Positions 40,001 through 47,401 of a stretch of 64,000 nt of DNA are shown here, piece after piece; within the stretch, counting starts at the first letter, position 1, and each line of letters starts with the position of its first letter. This stretch comes from Pampus argenteus. Lineage: Eukaryota > Chordata > Actinopteri > Scombriformes > Stromateidae. A model generated the notes under the pieces. That model saw nothing but the letters and a program-made list of their open reading frames with translations, ran no database searches and was not told the DNA's origin. The position numbers and the translations under genes are program-made. The stretch is from NCBI GenBank assembly GCA_036937835.1, contig CM072874.1, positions 16,126,001-16,190,000 of the forward strand, read 5' to 3'.

Positions 40001-43000
40001 CTTTGTAGCTCCATTTGGAACTCATGGTGTGTAAACACAACAATCATTAGAGAGGCAGCCATATGTTATCCAGACAGGTGTTAAAGAGTGTGGATCACAG
40101 AGGACCACACAGTCAACAAGCTCATTAGCCTGCAGAGCAGCCATGCTTCTTTCTTCCATGAAGCTGTACGACTGACGTTGACAACTGCTTCATGTAATGT
40201 GGACTTACAGACTGATACAGGTTTTCTATACTGGTTCTAAATGACAGCAGGCAGCTAGAACAAATATGTATGTAAACATAATATCTACTCTGGCTCTCTT
40301 GGAAGGATTTGTGTCCTATGACACAGATCAGACTCTTTGAGCCACAGCAGAATAAAGTATACTGAATGAAGGCTAATCATTACTTTTGTCAACTTCTCTC
40401 AAATATGTGAGGAATTTTCAGATAGTATTTAAAAATTTCAGGATTAAAAAAAACAACAGAAAAACAACAAAGGCTTTTAGTCAACATAACTAAAATACCC
40501 CTTTACAGCTTTATGTAGAATGCAAGAAAAAAAAGAAGAAAGAAAAATAGTTGGTCTAGAAAATGACGAGCATCTCCTACACTAAATACAGCCATATTTC
40601 TATATACTCTATTTATAACCCAGTCAAGTCATGTGGGTGCTGATGATATAGTTTTCCAACTATATTTTAACCCACTTTGCATCTGCTGTACAATACCGGC
40701 TCTCCTTCTTACATGAGTGTTTTACTCTTGTCCTAAAGAACTATAGATGATCATTATCTTCTTAGAAAAATGCATCCTGCTACAAACACATACTCGCAGA
40801 TTCAACAATTATGAGTGGAACTGGTGATAAGGATAATCCCCCCCACTGGAATAATGGCGTAATTATAAACAATAATCTTAGACAGACAGCCCCCCTGGTC
40901 TGAAATGCCTCCCTCTCAGCGTCTGAGGCCACAGAGCTTCTCCCAGGTTGTGTGTTGACAGTTCATTAGAGGTAATGAAGTGGCGGGGGCTGGAGAAGCC
41001 AGCAGACAGTGCTGCACAAAGATCAACACCATGATGAAATGACAAAATTCTGTTTCAACAACGGATACACTGGATGCATGGATACATACCATCATATTAT
41101 GGAAGAGTTGGTATTATATGCTACAGTACAAATAAAAAAATAAAGTACAAAAACTGCACTATTATGACTATTAGCCACTGGCATACCAGCGACGTACTGT
41201 ATGATCCAAATTAGCTTCAAGTGATGCAGACTCCTAATTTAACAGTCAACTATAAAAACAAGATGGAAAGACATTATAGACAATCTAAATTAAAGGGTTT
41301 TTACTCAAGAAGTTCAGCACAACGTGGCTCAAGTTGATACAGAATCTACTAACTGCGGTCTAACTAACAGACCAGGTGAACCACTCGAGATCAATTATTC
41401 CAGATGTTTTTGACTTTTTTTTATTTACTTTAATCAAGTTATTCTGATAGTTCCTTACAGTGATGTCTCTCTTAGTAAAAGCTTTACGAGCATCCAGCGG
41501 TTACATAAAAACCTCATTCCCTATTGATTTTCAGTTGGCTACCATTAATCGGATCTGCTGTTTCCTAACAGGATATGCAGAGGTGTGAAATTAGGGACAA
41601 GGTCACTACAGGTCAGCATAATGCCTGCCAAACCACTGCTTGTACCACAGCACTGTCCCAGATAAAGTGTCAGGAGAATGTGCTACACACGCAAGCTCAG
41701 TGCTGCTAGAGTACAATCACTGTAACAGAGTATAGATGATAATCCAACTGTTTAATGCAGCAACAGTTAATAACTGCTCACTTTCAATATATTAAGGCAA
41801 TATACTGTATAAGGGAGTATAATACGTCTGTTGCATGTCTCAGTGTCGCAAACCAACTTCAACCATGGATATATGGTACATGACACAACAAATGTTCCAC
41901 ACTTACCTTACGCATGCCTTCTGCTTCAAAACCATTGAGGTTCGCGTAAAGTGAGTGGTGGCGCTTTCCTAACAATGATGTTGAAGTGATATTATCCGTG
42001 GTTGGGCCTGCCTTGTCCGAGAGCCCATGTTGCTTATTACCCTGCTCTTCCAACCTTTTTAACTCCTGCTGTGTTCGTCCTGCAGCTTCAGCCTCCTCAC
42101 GACTCTCCATCGCTGCGTGTGCCGATGCAGGCTCGGGCTGCTCAGGCCGAGCACACAGGTCATACATCACTCTCTGTCAAAGTCAAACAGCGCCGATGGG
42201 ATCGATATGACCAAATGAGGTGCCCAGCCAAGACCATGCCATCCCAGGCACTTCATTTGTCGGAGGAGAATTACACGGATCAGCTGTGGCAGGTTGACTT
42301 CAGAATGATGTCACCGTCATCGCCCTGGTTCAGAAGCGGAAATGTTTTTCACGCGTAATGTAAAGTGTCTGAAATCAAGCAAGGGACTGTAATTGCCATG
42401 GTTGTTGGTGACCCAGCAACAAGCCTCTAAAATCCCAGTAAAGCTTAAGATGACAAAACTGCACTATTGGAGGTTTTGTTTCTTGCATACAATCTGTTCC
42501 AGCAGTTCCACATCTGAGACAAAACCCATCACAGATAAACTGGCTGTAAAGTACCTTCTCTCTCTATGCTGTGGCGGTTTCCAAAATGAGGACAATCAGC
42601 TCCAGTGGAATATTACATATTTTTGGCCTTGGCTTCTGACAGCGATTTAATGAACGTCATCATCTGTTAGCATTCTTGAGCACACTGTGGTTAGTATTTA
42701 GAGAGTCCTGCTCACTACTACTGATATAAGCTGTTTCTTCATGCCTTACCGCTCTGTTGTCTGAGAGGGGGCGGTTTGTCACGGGTACTTGTCCAGAAAA
42801 GATAAAAGACAGACCAGTCCGCTTCTTATCCTACGTAACACTGAAACACCGCATGTAGGCCCAAACTGGAATAGCAAAGAAGAAGAGACATGCGATGGAG
42901 AACAGAAAAAAAAAAATAATGAGAGCGATGTAACTAACAGGTCTCCACTCCAGTCCCCGTTCTCTCAGGAGGGCTGAGATGTGCGCTGCATTTTGACTCT

Positions 43001-46000
43001 TCAGCTGGGAGTCCGTCTTCATTGATGCTGCTGTGTCTTATTGCATTCATCCAGATGCAATAAGACACGACAGGCTGCTTAATCCTATCTTGCTTACAGC
43101 GCCATAAAGGTGAAGAAAGAGGACGAAAGGGAGAAATGTGTGTGTGTAAGACGGTGAGTGTCACTGAGAGGAGGGGGTAGGGAGGACTGCTTCCATCATC
43201 CTATCACAAAAAGGCAGGCTTTGAGTCGGGGCCCAATCATTACAGCGACTAGAGCTCGTTTCCATGGAGATGACGCTGGAATGATGTTGGTTCCCTATTG
43301 ATTGTTCAAGAGGCAGTGCACACTGCAACACGGGGAGGCTGCGGGAGGCAGGCAGAGGAACAAGTGTGTCCAGTCCAGACTAATTCTAATGTTTTACTAC
43401 ATGTGTACACCAGAGAAACAAATTAGATGTCTGACAACATAACGAGTGTTACTGATGATGTAGTAGTTTAACCTGCCATGGCAGCTTTTTGTTTTTGTGT
43501 ACTGGACTAATTAATCATTCAGCTGAATATTAAATGTAAACATTGTTTTTAAATTACTTTAAAATCAGTAGGTAACAGTGCAAAAGATTACTATTTGAAC
43601 AAAACCTAGATCACAACTCCAGTTCAATCAAATAACAAGCTTGCAGCTTGCGGCCTGAATACGGTCTGTGAGGTGGGTTCATATTGCCCGCTGCTAACAT
43701 ACACTGTCACATGTCACACACCTCTCAACCAGCCTATTCTCAACTCATCTACAGAAGGTCAAATGTATTTTAATACTTTCTGGTTGCTTTGTTGCAGTCG
43801 CACAGCTAGTTGAAGCCTTAGAGTCTGGTTGCTTTGATGTCGTGCAACGGTCTGCTTTCTGTTCTATTAAAAGGTCACTGAAAAAAAACGTGGCTGGGTG
43901 CGGCAAAGTCAAAAACAGACAGTTTGCCTTGGCTTCTTGACATTATAGAGCACTGCCAGTGTAGCCAATTCTAATTGTTAAATTTAAACTCTCTTAACTG
44001 TCCATCATCCCATTTACTGATCTAGAGAGGCAGGCACTGTTAAACAATCAGTAACACTGCGGAAAGGGACAGGCCCAAAAAATAAAAATAAATAGCCCGA
44101 GCCAGACAAATCAAGCTGTATATTCCCTGCCTCTCACAGACATGAGCTTCCTATTCCCACCCGGATGAAAAACCTTTGAGGTAAAAACCAGCCTGACTAG
44201 GGTTGGGCAATATATCCATATTATATTAATATGATATGAGACGAGATATCGTCAGATTTTGTATTTTGTAATATTCATATACAAGACTGTTCAAGATCCG
44301 TTCTATTATTTGCCTTTTCCCAGTGAGTCATTATATCATCATTACTGATGGTTACTTATCAGATCTCGTTGTGTAAACATTGTGTGAGAGCAGCAATAGT
44401 TATCCCACCAAGATTATTGTAATATCATTAGAGGTATTTGATCAAAACTATTATACCATATTGCCCAACACTATGTCTAACTAAATAAAGAGTGAGTACC
44501 TGAAGAAAGGTTTCTTTACTTTTGCTTTTAACAGTTTCAGTCTTTTCTATTTTTAATTACAGTGCGCTCAAAAGAGCGTGACTTTAGTAGCCTTAAGACT
44601 GAAAGCAACCCTGACTGAGGTGACAATGTGCAGCAGAGTTCAGTTTCCATTCTGCTTCAGCTCCTCTCACTGTTTCAATTTGCCCCCTGACTGGAAGCAG
44701 AGGTGCTGACTGCAAAACAACCAGCCAAGCAGAGAACAGGTGAGACAACTGACTGCTGCCATCAGTGAGTACACATACGCAGCACACTTACAGTAAATAC
44801 AAAACAAAACAATGAATAAAATGCATCGAGTCAGCATGACTAAATGCATGTCAAACAGCATATGCTGTGCACAGAAATGAGCTTTTAGCCTGGTCCATCA
44901 TGGCTCAGTGGTATTGACATTCTGTCATACTGACATATTTTGACAGTCTCCCTGTCTGTCTGACATGAGACTGAAGAGCAGGCTGCTGATCTAATACATA
45001 TCCGACATGAAATGTTCTTCATTTAATTAGGACAGGGAGGAGCATTTCTGAAAAATCATTTGGGATTTTGCAAAATAAGCCAAACAGCAAACCAATAGTT
45101 GTCAGCTTTTGATTGTATTAAGCCATTCAATTAAACACTGTCTGCAATCAGAGAGAAATCAAACAACAGGTTGTTTCATATCACATAATATAAACAACTG
45201 CTCTTCTTTGTTTTATCCCAAATCTCTTTGGTTTTCTTTATGATTTTTTTTTCTGATTTTATAGTTTAGCAGTAACATAATCGCATAAGCCTATTCAACA
45301 TTTACAAATCAAACACACCAAGAAGAAGTCGGTACGTCCAAAATACAAACATAAGACTCACTGTGAAGCCTTAATTTTGTGACAATCTAATACATTGAGC
45401 TTGACAAGACAATGCGTGATTAAAAAGGCATAAGCCAGTCCATTCTTCTTGAAAGGGATTTACATTTGAACATCCTTAAAAAAATTTACTTCACCCTGAT
45501 GCCAGTTGCAGATACCAAGGGTGATGCCTTAAAAGTGCTGTGCAACAAAACATGAAGAAACCGCGACGCTGGGTATTGCTGTTTGGACAAAGTTCAGGCT
45601 TTGATTAATTATTAAATTCCCTCCATGAAAACTTGATCCAAAATTTAAGCAATGGAAGCACACTGACCCACTTCTGCCACTCAAACACGAGGCATAAACA
45701 GATCCACGGGCACATGCTAACCCCTCCTCTCCGCTCTCATCCTGCAGAGTTGAGTCAACGTTCTCTGACAACCGTAACCAGTCATATTGAACGCTTTTCA
45801 TATATCCTGCATCAAAACGGTAACAAATAAGGCTGCAACATTGCTAGTGTTTGCCTTTATTTACAAAACTGTCAACACGCTACACTTTGCACAAATAAGA
45901 GGGGACTCATTTGACAGTTACACATTTTCTGCACTTGATGTGCAAAAACTACTAATAAGAAGACAGAAAGTCGATAATTATACTCTAAATGTCTATAAGT

Positions 46001-47275
46001 CTAAATTTGTATATCATGGGGACTGTGATCCTCAGTCCACATCAACTTCTGGTACAGGTTTTGACCCCATTGGTATAAAAAAAATCTATTGATTAAAAAT
46101 GGTAATTAATATCAAATGCATTTAATGAGTTTATATTTACATTCACATGCTTTGTCTTGTGCTGTTGCCTTGAATATCATGGTGCAAGTTTGTAGTTGTG
46201 TTTCAGTGATGTTGCCTTCCTGTATAATTACTGTGGTGCTGAACTAATAAGCCTAGGTTTACATATAGTAAAGGAAAAAAATATGATGCTACTATCTATA
46301 TCGCTCAAGATGATCACTATTATTGTTCACATTTTCTTGTGTTAACCAAACGCAAAACACTTGGAAGTAATGTCTTAAATTAAGGGCAGGGCTAAGTTGA
46401 AAGTTAAAAATATCGTCAAAGGTCAAAGATTAGTTTGGAAATATGAAGCTGCTCACCTCCATGTTTCCGTCCATGCATTTGGAGGGCGATGACTCATCTG
46501 ACGCGGAGGACTCGTTGTCCCAGCCTGCATGGGGAGTGTTTGGACGGTGACAAATATTCAGAGATCTGCTCCAACAGGTGTCCACTACTGCAGCCGTGGT
46601 GCAGGGGTCAGCTGCACCCAGGTCCCGGCAGAAAGGCTGCTTTTGTTGATCTAGTTTGGTTTTCTTCGGTGAGAGGGAGACCCTAGAGTAGGATAGGCGA
46701 GGCCTCGTCTGACAGAAGCTGCTTCTGTCTTGCGTTGGTTTTCTTGAAAGACTTTTAGAAATGTAGCTGTGGTGTCCTGTACTCTGCCTCTCCTGTCTTT
46801 TGTGGCCCTCTAGCAGGTGGCAGAGGAAGAGGGCCTTTTCTAGCTCCAATTCCTGCCTATGATGCAATTTATAGACTCCCCGCTCACCATTTATCTTCTC
46901 AAACAGCGTCAGCAGCAACTGCTCCAGCTTTGTAGACGTTTCTCCGCTGATCACACAAAAAGTCTCTTTCCCTGTGGAATCAATGTTACTGTAACGTCCG
47001 CTGTCTTTAGCCAGCAGACGCCAGGGTCTGTTGGAGTGCCAGTCTTTTTGGCAGCCACGTCTGGCTATCAGCTCCCTCAAAGCCCTCCGCTGCTTCCTCT
47101 CTGCTTCTTCCCGCAGGCGCCTTATCTCCGCACAGAGGTGTCCGTGGGCCCGCAGCGTGCGGCTCTTCTCCGCTTCCAAATCAGCACGCAGTCTCTCTAG
47201 CTCTCCATAGTCTGTCTGGCCCTGGCAGGGTTTCTTGGGGGACATTGCCAGAGGGTTATCCCTGTCTTTCTTCAT
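615..47275 (-). CDS. tspoap1: tspoap1 (RIM-binding protein 1), 27 coding exons, 3' end outside window
   Basis: RIM-BP1 is a presynaptic scaffold. In the family, the SH3 domains bind proline motifs of RIM and voltage-gated calcium channels, and the protein also binds the mitochondrial TSPO. Joined exons: 46457-47275, 41907-42173, 30092-30199, 29618-29746, 28380-28556, 27346-27525, 21008-21175, 18842-18925, 18597-18686, 18347-18469, 18144-18248, 17872-17922, 15241-15421, 13829-14034, 11117-11223, 10927-11036, 9950-10825, 8062-8213, 7495-7962, 6995-7390, 6564-6719, 5445-6287, 4667-4766, 2703-2845, 2195-2363, 1360-1428, 615-662. All junction phases agree, giving about 2,108 codons. Order: RIMBP3-like N-terminus (1-273), coiled coils (about 363-830), SH3-1 (about 921-987), three FN3 (about 1073-1360), disordered linker, SH3-2 (about 1978-2045), proline-rich link. 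SH3-3 is off the left edge. Motifs such as DSDEEVLERIL and TIDAAGTSNGVRV point to TSPOAP1 and not RIMBP2. The human protein is about 1,857 residues, so this one is longer. Confidence 0.95.
663..2194. other. tspoap1 introns around exon 26
   Basis: Besides exon 26 (1360-1428), it holds a (GT)8 run near 1007-1022 and a poly-A run near 1485-1500. Nothing else is seen. Confidence 0.7.
1360..1428 (-). CDS. tspoap1: tspoap1 coding exon 26, proline-rich link PPPKPRRSKK
   Basis: 69 nt, phase 1-1. PRRPVPPPKPRRSKK matches human GPPPKPRRSKK between SH3-2 and SH3-3, a possible SH3 ligand itself. The acceptor CCATAAAG has a weak pyrimidine tract, so the left boundary is approximate. Donor AAAG|GTGTGT. Confidence 0.85.
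2195..2363 (-). CDS. tspoap1: tspoap1 coding exon 25, SH3-2 second half
   Basis: 169 nt, phase 0 in and 1 out. VYGDKDADGFYRGESCGHLG and YVPCNMVSEIQVEDEE complete SH3-2. A helical tail (RQQLLQQGFL) follows. Acceptor TTCCTCAG, donor ATAG|GTATGA. Confidence 0.96.
2703..2845 (-). CDS. tspoap1: tspoap1 coding exon 24, SH3-2 first half
   Basis: 143 nt, phase 1 in and 0 out. RVFVALFPYDPVTMSPNPDA and EELPFTEGQIIK are the RT-loop half of SH3-2. The usual ALFDYDP motif reads ALFPYDP here. Acceptor TTTCTGCAG, donor AAA|GTATGT. Confidence 0.96.
3474..3551. mobile_element. Short palindromic Tc1-type MITE remnant
   Basis: GTACCAAACTTTTGAACACA on the left and TTTTTTGACTGGTACTGTA on the right are near inverted copies around a CATTCCCTTGAATG core. 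They match the well-known fish Tc1 terminal repeat ACAGTACCAGTCAAAAGTTT. About 78 bp and non-coding, in the intron before exon 24. Confidence 0.65.
4667..4766 (-). CDS. tspoap1: tspoap1 coding exon 23 (probable), variable linker
   Basis: 100 nt, phase 0 in and 1 out. It encodes a Pro/Ala/Ser-rich linker (EPSQMPAAEAGPSW and so on, ending PARQPK). No conserved motif. It is inferred from good splice sites (TTGGGCAG and AAAG|GTCAGA) and because it converts the phase 0 end of exon 22 into the phase 1 start required by exon 24. Confidence 0.7.
5445..6287 (-). CDS. tspoap1: tspoap1 coding exon 22, His-rich disordered linker
   Basis: 843 nt, 281 codons, phase 0-0. It opens with PPDSDEEVLERILKLPPQTY and KQLFSIPEVTEEED, diagnostic for TSPOAP1. 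A His/Pro-rich tract with many HH and HHH follows (about residues 45-95 of the exon). A GVEIDVEYGTDDNEEPVEYS segment corresponds to human CLEISIEYDSEDEQE. It ends at PPQW. Donor TGG|GTACGT. Confidence 0.95.
6564..6719 (-). CDS. tspoap1: tspoap1 coding exon 21, acidic SDLSDILEEEEED motif
   Basis: 156 nt, 52 codons, phase 0-0. NSRSDLSDILEEEEEDLYSD is the family motif (human NSDLSDIQEEEEEE). The acceptor (CACATGGCAG|AGT) has a poor pyrimidine tract, so the left few residues are less certain. Confidence 0.9.
6995..7390 (-). CDS. tspoap1: tspoap1 coding exon 20, linker with poly-Ala tract
   Basis: 396 nt, 132 codons, phase 0-0. Low-complexity linker: a run of nine Ala after APAM, then SFTEFFDDPGAKLG, Pro-rich PTPPKAPIAELLN, and an acidic segment ending EEFLRQDQEPTYHRTQQ. 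No folded domain is seen. Acceptor ATCCTCAG, donor CAG|GTCAGC. Confidence 0.9.
7495..7962 (-). CDS. tspoap1: tspoap1 coding exon 19, FN3-3 second half and linker
   Basis: 468 nt, 156 codons, phase 0-0. VLEVSSPTAGSALLGPSQI and ELTVRTMSAHGESCDSLPV complete FN3-3 and match human EVASPTAGSVLVELSQLQ and VVRTMSPHGESADSIP. The rest is a Pro/Ala/Ser-rich disordered linker. Confidence 0.95.
8062..8213 (-). CDS. tspoap1: tspoap1 coding exon 18, FN3-3 first half, GC donor
   Basis: 152 nt, phase 1 in and 0 out, 51 codons. GPPDAPLDVQLEHGPSPGI and SWLPVTIDAAGTSNGVRV are the TSPOAP1-type third FN3 domain. The donor is not GT: the junction reads AAAAAG|GCAAGA, a GC-AG intron of 99 nt. Confidence 0.95.
8214..9949. 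other. tspoap1 intron between exons 17 and 18
   Basis: AT-rich, with the TIR element copy 1 at 8980-9306. No other feature. Confidence 0.7.
8980..9306 (-). mobile_element. Short TIR element (GGGCRATAT family), copy 1, with 10-bp flanking repeat
   Basis: Ends are GGGCGATAT (left) and ATATATTGCCC (right), an inverted repeat with the GGTTGGGCAATAT ends seen also at 44197-44475. The 10-mer TTAATGGTGG occurs at 8980-8989 and at 9297-9306, consistent with a target-site duplication. It carries no coding capacity and resembles a non-autonomous hAT-like repeat common in percomorph fish. It is inserted in the intron before exon 18 of tspoap1. Confidence 0.7.
9950..10825 (-). CDS. tspoap1: tspoap1 coding exon 17, end of SH3-1, FN3-1 and FN3-2
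   Basis: 876 nt, phase 1-1, the largest exon of the gene. It opens with the SH3-1 end (DGRRGLVPSNFVERVSDDD). A variable Ser/Ala/His-rich spacer follows. FN3-1 starts at VPYPRKLTLIKQLAKSIII and FN3-2 at APTQLRVERITATSANLTW. The FN3 modules of RIM-BPs separate SH3-1 from SH3-2/3. Donor GCAG|GTCAGG. Confidence 0.97.
10927..11036 (-). CDS. tspoap1: tspoap1 coding exon 16, SH3-1 core
   Basis: 110 nt, phase 2 in and 1 out. SYNPYDGPNDNPEVELPLTA and GEYIYVYGDMDDDGFYE form the RT loop, n-Src loop and ligand pocket of the first SH3 domain, nearly identical to mammals. Donor GAAG|GTGAGT. Confidence 0.97.
11117..11223 (-). CDS. tspoap1: tspoap1 coding exon 15, start of SH3-1
   Basis: 107 nt, phase 0 in and 2 out. 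VDTASEVEELDIDVAP matches human VDTASEVEELEADSV, and KLQVFIARY is the first strand of SH3-1. Acceptor GGATCTCAG, donor CAG|GTAAGT. Confidence 0.95.
11224..13828. other. tspoap1 intron between exons 14 and 15
   Basis: Contains the decayed Tc1 element (11427-12404). The remaining 1.4 kb shows nothing identifiable. Confidence 0.7.
11427..12404 (+). mobile_element. Decayed Tc1/mariner transposon, 3' truncated
   Basis: Begins right after a TA dinucleotide with CAGTTAGGCCCAAAACTATT, a fish Tc1-family inverted repeat. The transposase reading frame is broken, but motifs remain: ILWTDETKTNL (catalytic Asp codon at 12168), DNDPKH (Asp codon at 12285) and SPDLTLIKH, where the third acidic residue is replaced by Lys (AAG at 12390). 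The last two are 34 residues apart, the DD34E spacing. The first two are only 38 residues apart, so an internal deletion is likely. No right-hand inverted repeat was found. It lies in the tspoap1 intron between exons 14 and 15. Confidence 0.85.
13829..14034 (-). CDS. tspoap1: tspoap1 coding exon 14, Ser/Thr-rich linker before SH3-1
   Basis: 206 nt, phase 1 in and 0 out. The peptide has ISVSKSASSSSKSETTHLTP and HKSSPTHE, the counterpart of the Ser-rich HSESIHNSPKSCPTPE region of human TSPOAP1. Likely a disordered, phosphorylatable linker. The pyrimidine tract of its acceptor is part of a (CT)n microsatellite (14041-14065 on the plus strand). Confidence 0.9.
14041..14065 (+). repeat. (GA)n microsatellite at the exon 14 acceptor
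   Basis: About 25 bp of GA. On the minus strand it forms the CT-rich tract of the tspoap1 exon 14 3' splice site. Confidence 0.95.
14781..14833 (+). repeat. (AC)n microsatellite with one G interruption
   Basis: About 39 bp of AC, one G at 14820, then 13 bp more. It lies in the tspoap1 intron between exons 13 and 14. Confidence 0.98.
15241..15421 (-). CDS. tspoap1: tspoap1 coding exon 13, end of coiled coil
   Basis: 60 codons plus one base, phase 0 in and phase 1 out. SKVRDLEEKCRSQSEQFGLL matches the family KVRELEEKCRTQSEQF. A less ordered Ser/Asn/Leu-rich stretch follows. Acceptor TTACGCAG, donor GAG|GTAAGC. Confidence 0.95.
15422..17871. other. tspoap1 intron between exons 12 and 13
   Basis: AT-rich intron with a 26-base poly-A run at 17213-17238, possibly the tail of an old retroelement. 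No coding signal. Confidence 0.7.
17872..17922 (-). CDS. tspoap1: tspoap1 coding exon 12 (51-nt small exon)
   Basis: 17 codons, phase 0-0: AQLFAKREHEGVVQMLE, equivalent to human AEAQREHEGAVQLLE. It fills the gap between exons 11 and 13 exactly and has a good acceptor (AATCATCAG) and donor (GAG|GTGAGT). Confidence 0.92.
18144..18248 (-). CDS. tspoap1: tspoap1 coding exon 11, coiled coil
   Basis: 35 codons, phase 0-0. MREVAERRQQLELEHEQALA is one of the most conserved RIM-BP stretches. Donor CGG|GTAAGA. Confidence 0.96.
18347..18469 (-). CDS. tspoap1: tspoap1 coding exon 10, coiled coil
   Basis: 41 codons, phase 0-0. TRAENEELREDLSEV and LRAKLENLEQVLK match the human ENAELRGQLL and LESLEQVLKH region. 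Acceptor GTTCCTCAG, donor AAG|GTACTG. Confidence 0.93.
18597..18686 (-). CDS. tspoap1: tspoap1 coding exon 9, coiled coil
   Basis: 30 codons, phase 0-0, heptad-rich (ESQLEDERGKNEQLKEEADL, then LRRKAQLLDQ). Acceptor TGTAACAG, donor CAG|GTCAGT. Confidence 0.9.
18842..18925 (-). CDS. tspoap1: tspoap1 coding exon 8, coiled coil
   Basis: 28 codons, phase 0-0. ESELSKKRKECENLEHEVKK is the clear counterpart of human ESELSKKRKKCESLEQEARK. Donor TTG|GTAAGC. Confidence 0.95.
19710..19950 (+). repeat. Dispersed fish repeat (AGGGCTACAACTAATGATTA type)
   Basis: Begins AGGGCTACAACTAATGATTA and continues with TCTATAAAATGTCAGAAAAT and ATGATGTCCTAAA, a repeat I recognise as very frequent in percomorph genomes. 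Truncated on the right. It lies in the intron between exons 7 and 8 of tspoap1. Confidence 0.6.
21008..21175 (-). CDS. tspoap1: tspoap1 coding exon 7, Pro/Glu-rich
   Basis: 56 codons, phase 0-0, with good sites (CCTGCCAG and CTG|GTGAGT). The peptide has an acidic run (TPGEEEESG), a Pro-rich run (VTPPPGLSPTPSHQ) and ends EEQHLHFL. It is weakly conserved and symmetric in phase, so it could be skipped without a frameshift. It is placed by splice sites and by position between two clearly conserved exons. Confidence 0.8.
21176..27345. other. tspoap1 intron between exons 6 and 7 (6.2 kb)
   Basis: Holds the 5S-like SINE remnant (22256-22600). The rest is AT-rich with no exon-like segment matching the RIM-BP family. 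Confidence 0.65.
22256..22600 (+). mobile_element. 5S-rRNA-like SINE remnant
   Basis: GTGAAGTTAAGCAAGGC, then CCCAGGTTT and TTTTGGACAGGAGACC, resemble the 5S rRNA internal promoter (GGAAGCTAAGCAGGG ... TTGGATGGGAGACC). A body follows with GGCCAGCAGGAGGCACTA and GGGGACATTAAA, typical of fish 5S-derived SINEs. It is diverged and its ends are uncertain. It lies in the intron between exons 6 and 7 of tspoap1. Confidence 0.55.
27346..27525 (-). CDS. tspoap1: tspoap1 coding exon 6, coiled coil and acidic tail
   Basis: 60 codons, phase 0-0. VEFEKLLRESQKEVLRLQRQ is the family signature (human DFDRLLRESQREVLRLQRQ). It is followed by a Gln/His/Asn patch and a Glu-rich tail. Acceptor TGCGTAG, donor AAG|GTAAAG. 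Confidence 0.95.
28380..28556 (-). CDS. tspoap1: tspoap1 coding exon 5, coiled coil
   Basis: 59 codons, phase 0-0. It contains the conserved YKRAFARQRARDLAQHADA and DKEIAALQQECRELEARL segments. Acceptor TTGCACAG, donor AAG|GTATTT. Confidence 0.95.
29618..29746 (-). CDS. tspoap1: tspoap1 coding exon 4, coiled coil
   Basis: 43 codons, phase 0-0. It contains RKSSAPETEEKVRRLRRKN and AKRLEERARKLQEANL, nearly identical to the family. Acceptor GGGTTTTAG, donor GTG|GTATAC. Confidence 0.94.
30092..30199 (-). CDS. tspoap1: tspoap1 coding exon 3, coiled coil
   Basis: 36 codons, phase 0-0, acceptor TTTTGCAG|AAT, donor CTG|GTGAGA. The peptide NSELLRGLDELQKTCTTLRE matches the human LLRALGELRQRCAILKEEN segment where the RIM-BP coiled coil begins. 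Confidence 0.9.
30283..30349 (+). repeat. (AG)n microsatellite, imperfect
   Basis: 67 bp of AG with GC and CA interruptions, 84 bp upstream (in gene sense) of tspoap1 exon 3. Confidence 0.97.
34053..34080 (+). repeat. (GT)14 microsatellite
   Basis: 28 bp of GT in the long intron between exons 2 and 3 of tspoap1. Confidence 0.97.
41907..42173 (-). CDS. tspoap1: tspoap1 coding exon 2
   Basis: 89 codons, phase 0 at both ends, acceptor TTTGACAG and donor AAG|GTAAGT. The peptide begins RVMYDLCARPEQPEP, has a Glu-rich helical stretch (SREEAEAAGRTQQELKRLEE) and ends FEAEGMRK. The stretch is low in similarity to the human protein. It is accepted because it stays open, has good splice sites and keeps phase with both neighbours. 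Confidence 0.75.
42174..46456. other. tspoap1 intron between exons 1 and 2 (4.3 kb)
   Basis: Holds TIR element copy 2 (44197-44475). Nothing else was recognised. Confidence 0.65.
44197..44475 (+). mobile_element. Short TIR element (GGGCAATAT family), copy 2, inverted relative to copy 1
   Basis: Starts TAGGGTTGGGCAATATAT and ends CATATTGCCCAACACTA, clear terminal inverted repeats. Internal words shared with copy 1 in the opposite orientation include the GACTGTTC...TTCTATTATTTG and ATTACTGATGGTTA...TTATCA blocks. No clean flanking duplication was found. It lies in the intron between exons 1 and 2 of tspoap1. Confidence 0.7.
46457..47275 (-). CDS. tspoap1: tspoap1 coding exon 1 (start codon, RIMBP3-like N-terminus)
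   Basis: 273 codons, ending in phase 0 at GAG|GTGAGC. I chose the ATG at 47273-47275 because the peptide MKKDRDNPLAMSPKKP aligns with the remembered start of mammalian RIMBP3 (MAKDSPSPLGASPKKP), and it has A at -3. An in-frame ATG 45 nt upstream (47318-47320) is the alternative. The exon encodes an Arg/Glu-rich helix (ELERLRADLEAEKS, then LREEAERKQRR), a second helix (about HRQELELEKALFL) and a Ser-rich tail. The exon probably begins at 47414, after a strong pyrimidine-rich acceptor, so 47276-47414 is 5' UTR. Confidence 0.85.
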
Positions 47276-47401
47276 GATGTCACATTCACAGCACAACATG
47301 CAAGGAAGGGCGAGGCTCATTCATTTCTAAAGAAGGGCCATGCACCAGAACTGAGTGCAGGTGGACGATGGGTAGCAATCAAGACATGCAGCATGCAATT
47401 G

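Larger units (their letters stand above)
30200..41906. other. tspoap1 intron between exons 2 and 3 (11.7 kb)
   Basis: The largest intron of the gene. It holds (AG)n at 30283-30349 and (GT)14 at 34053-34080. Short open frames are present but none shows a domain, family motif or good splice sites. It may host regulatory elements that cannot be judged from one sequence. Confidence 0.6.

Noticed and set aside
47322..47326. Acceptor TTCTTTAG|AAATG as the start of the first coding exon
   Set aside because: Possible, but the acceptor at 47414 has a far better pyrimidine tract. The coding start at 47275 is unaffected either way.
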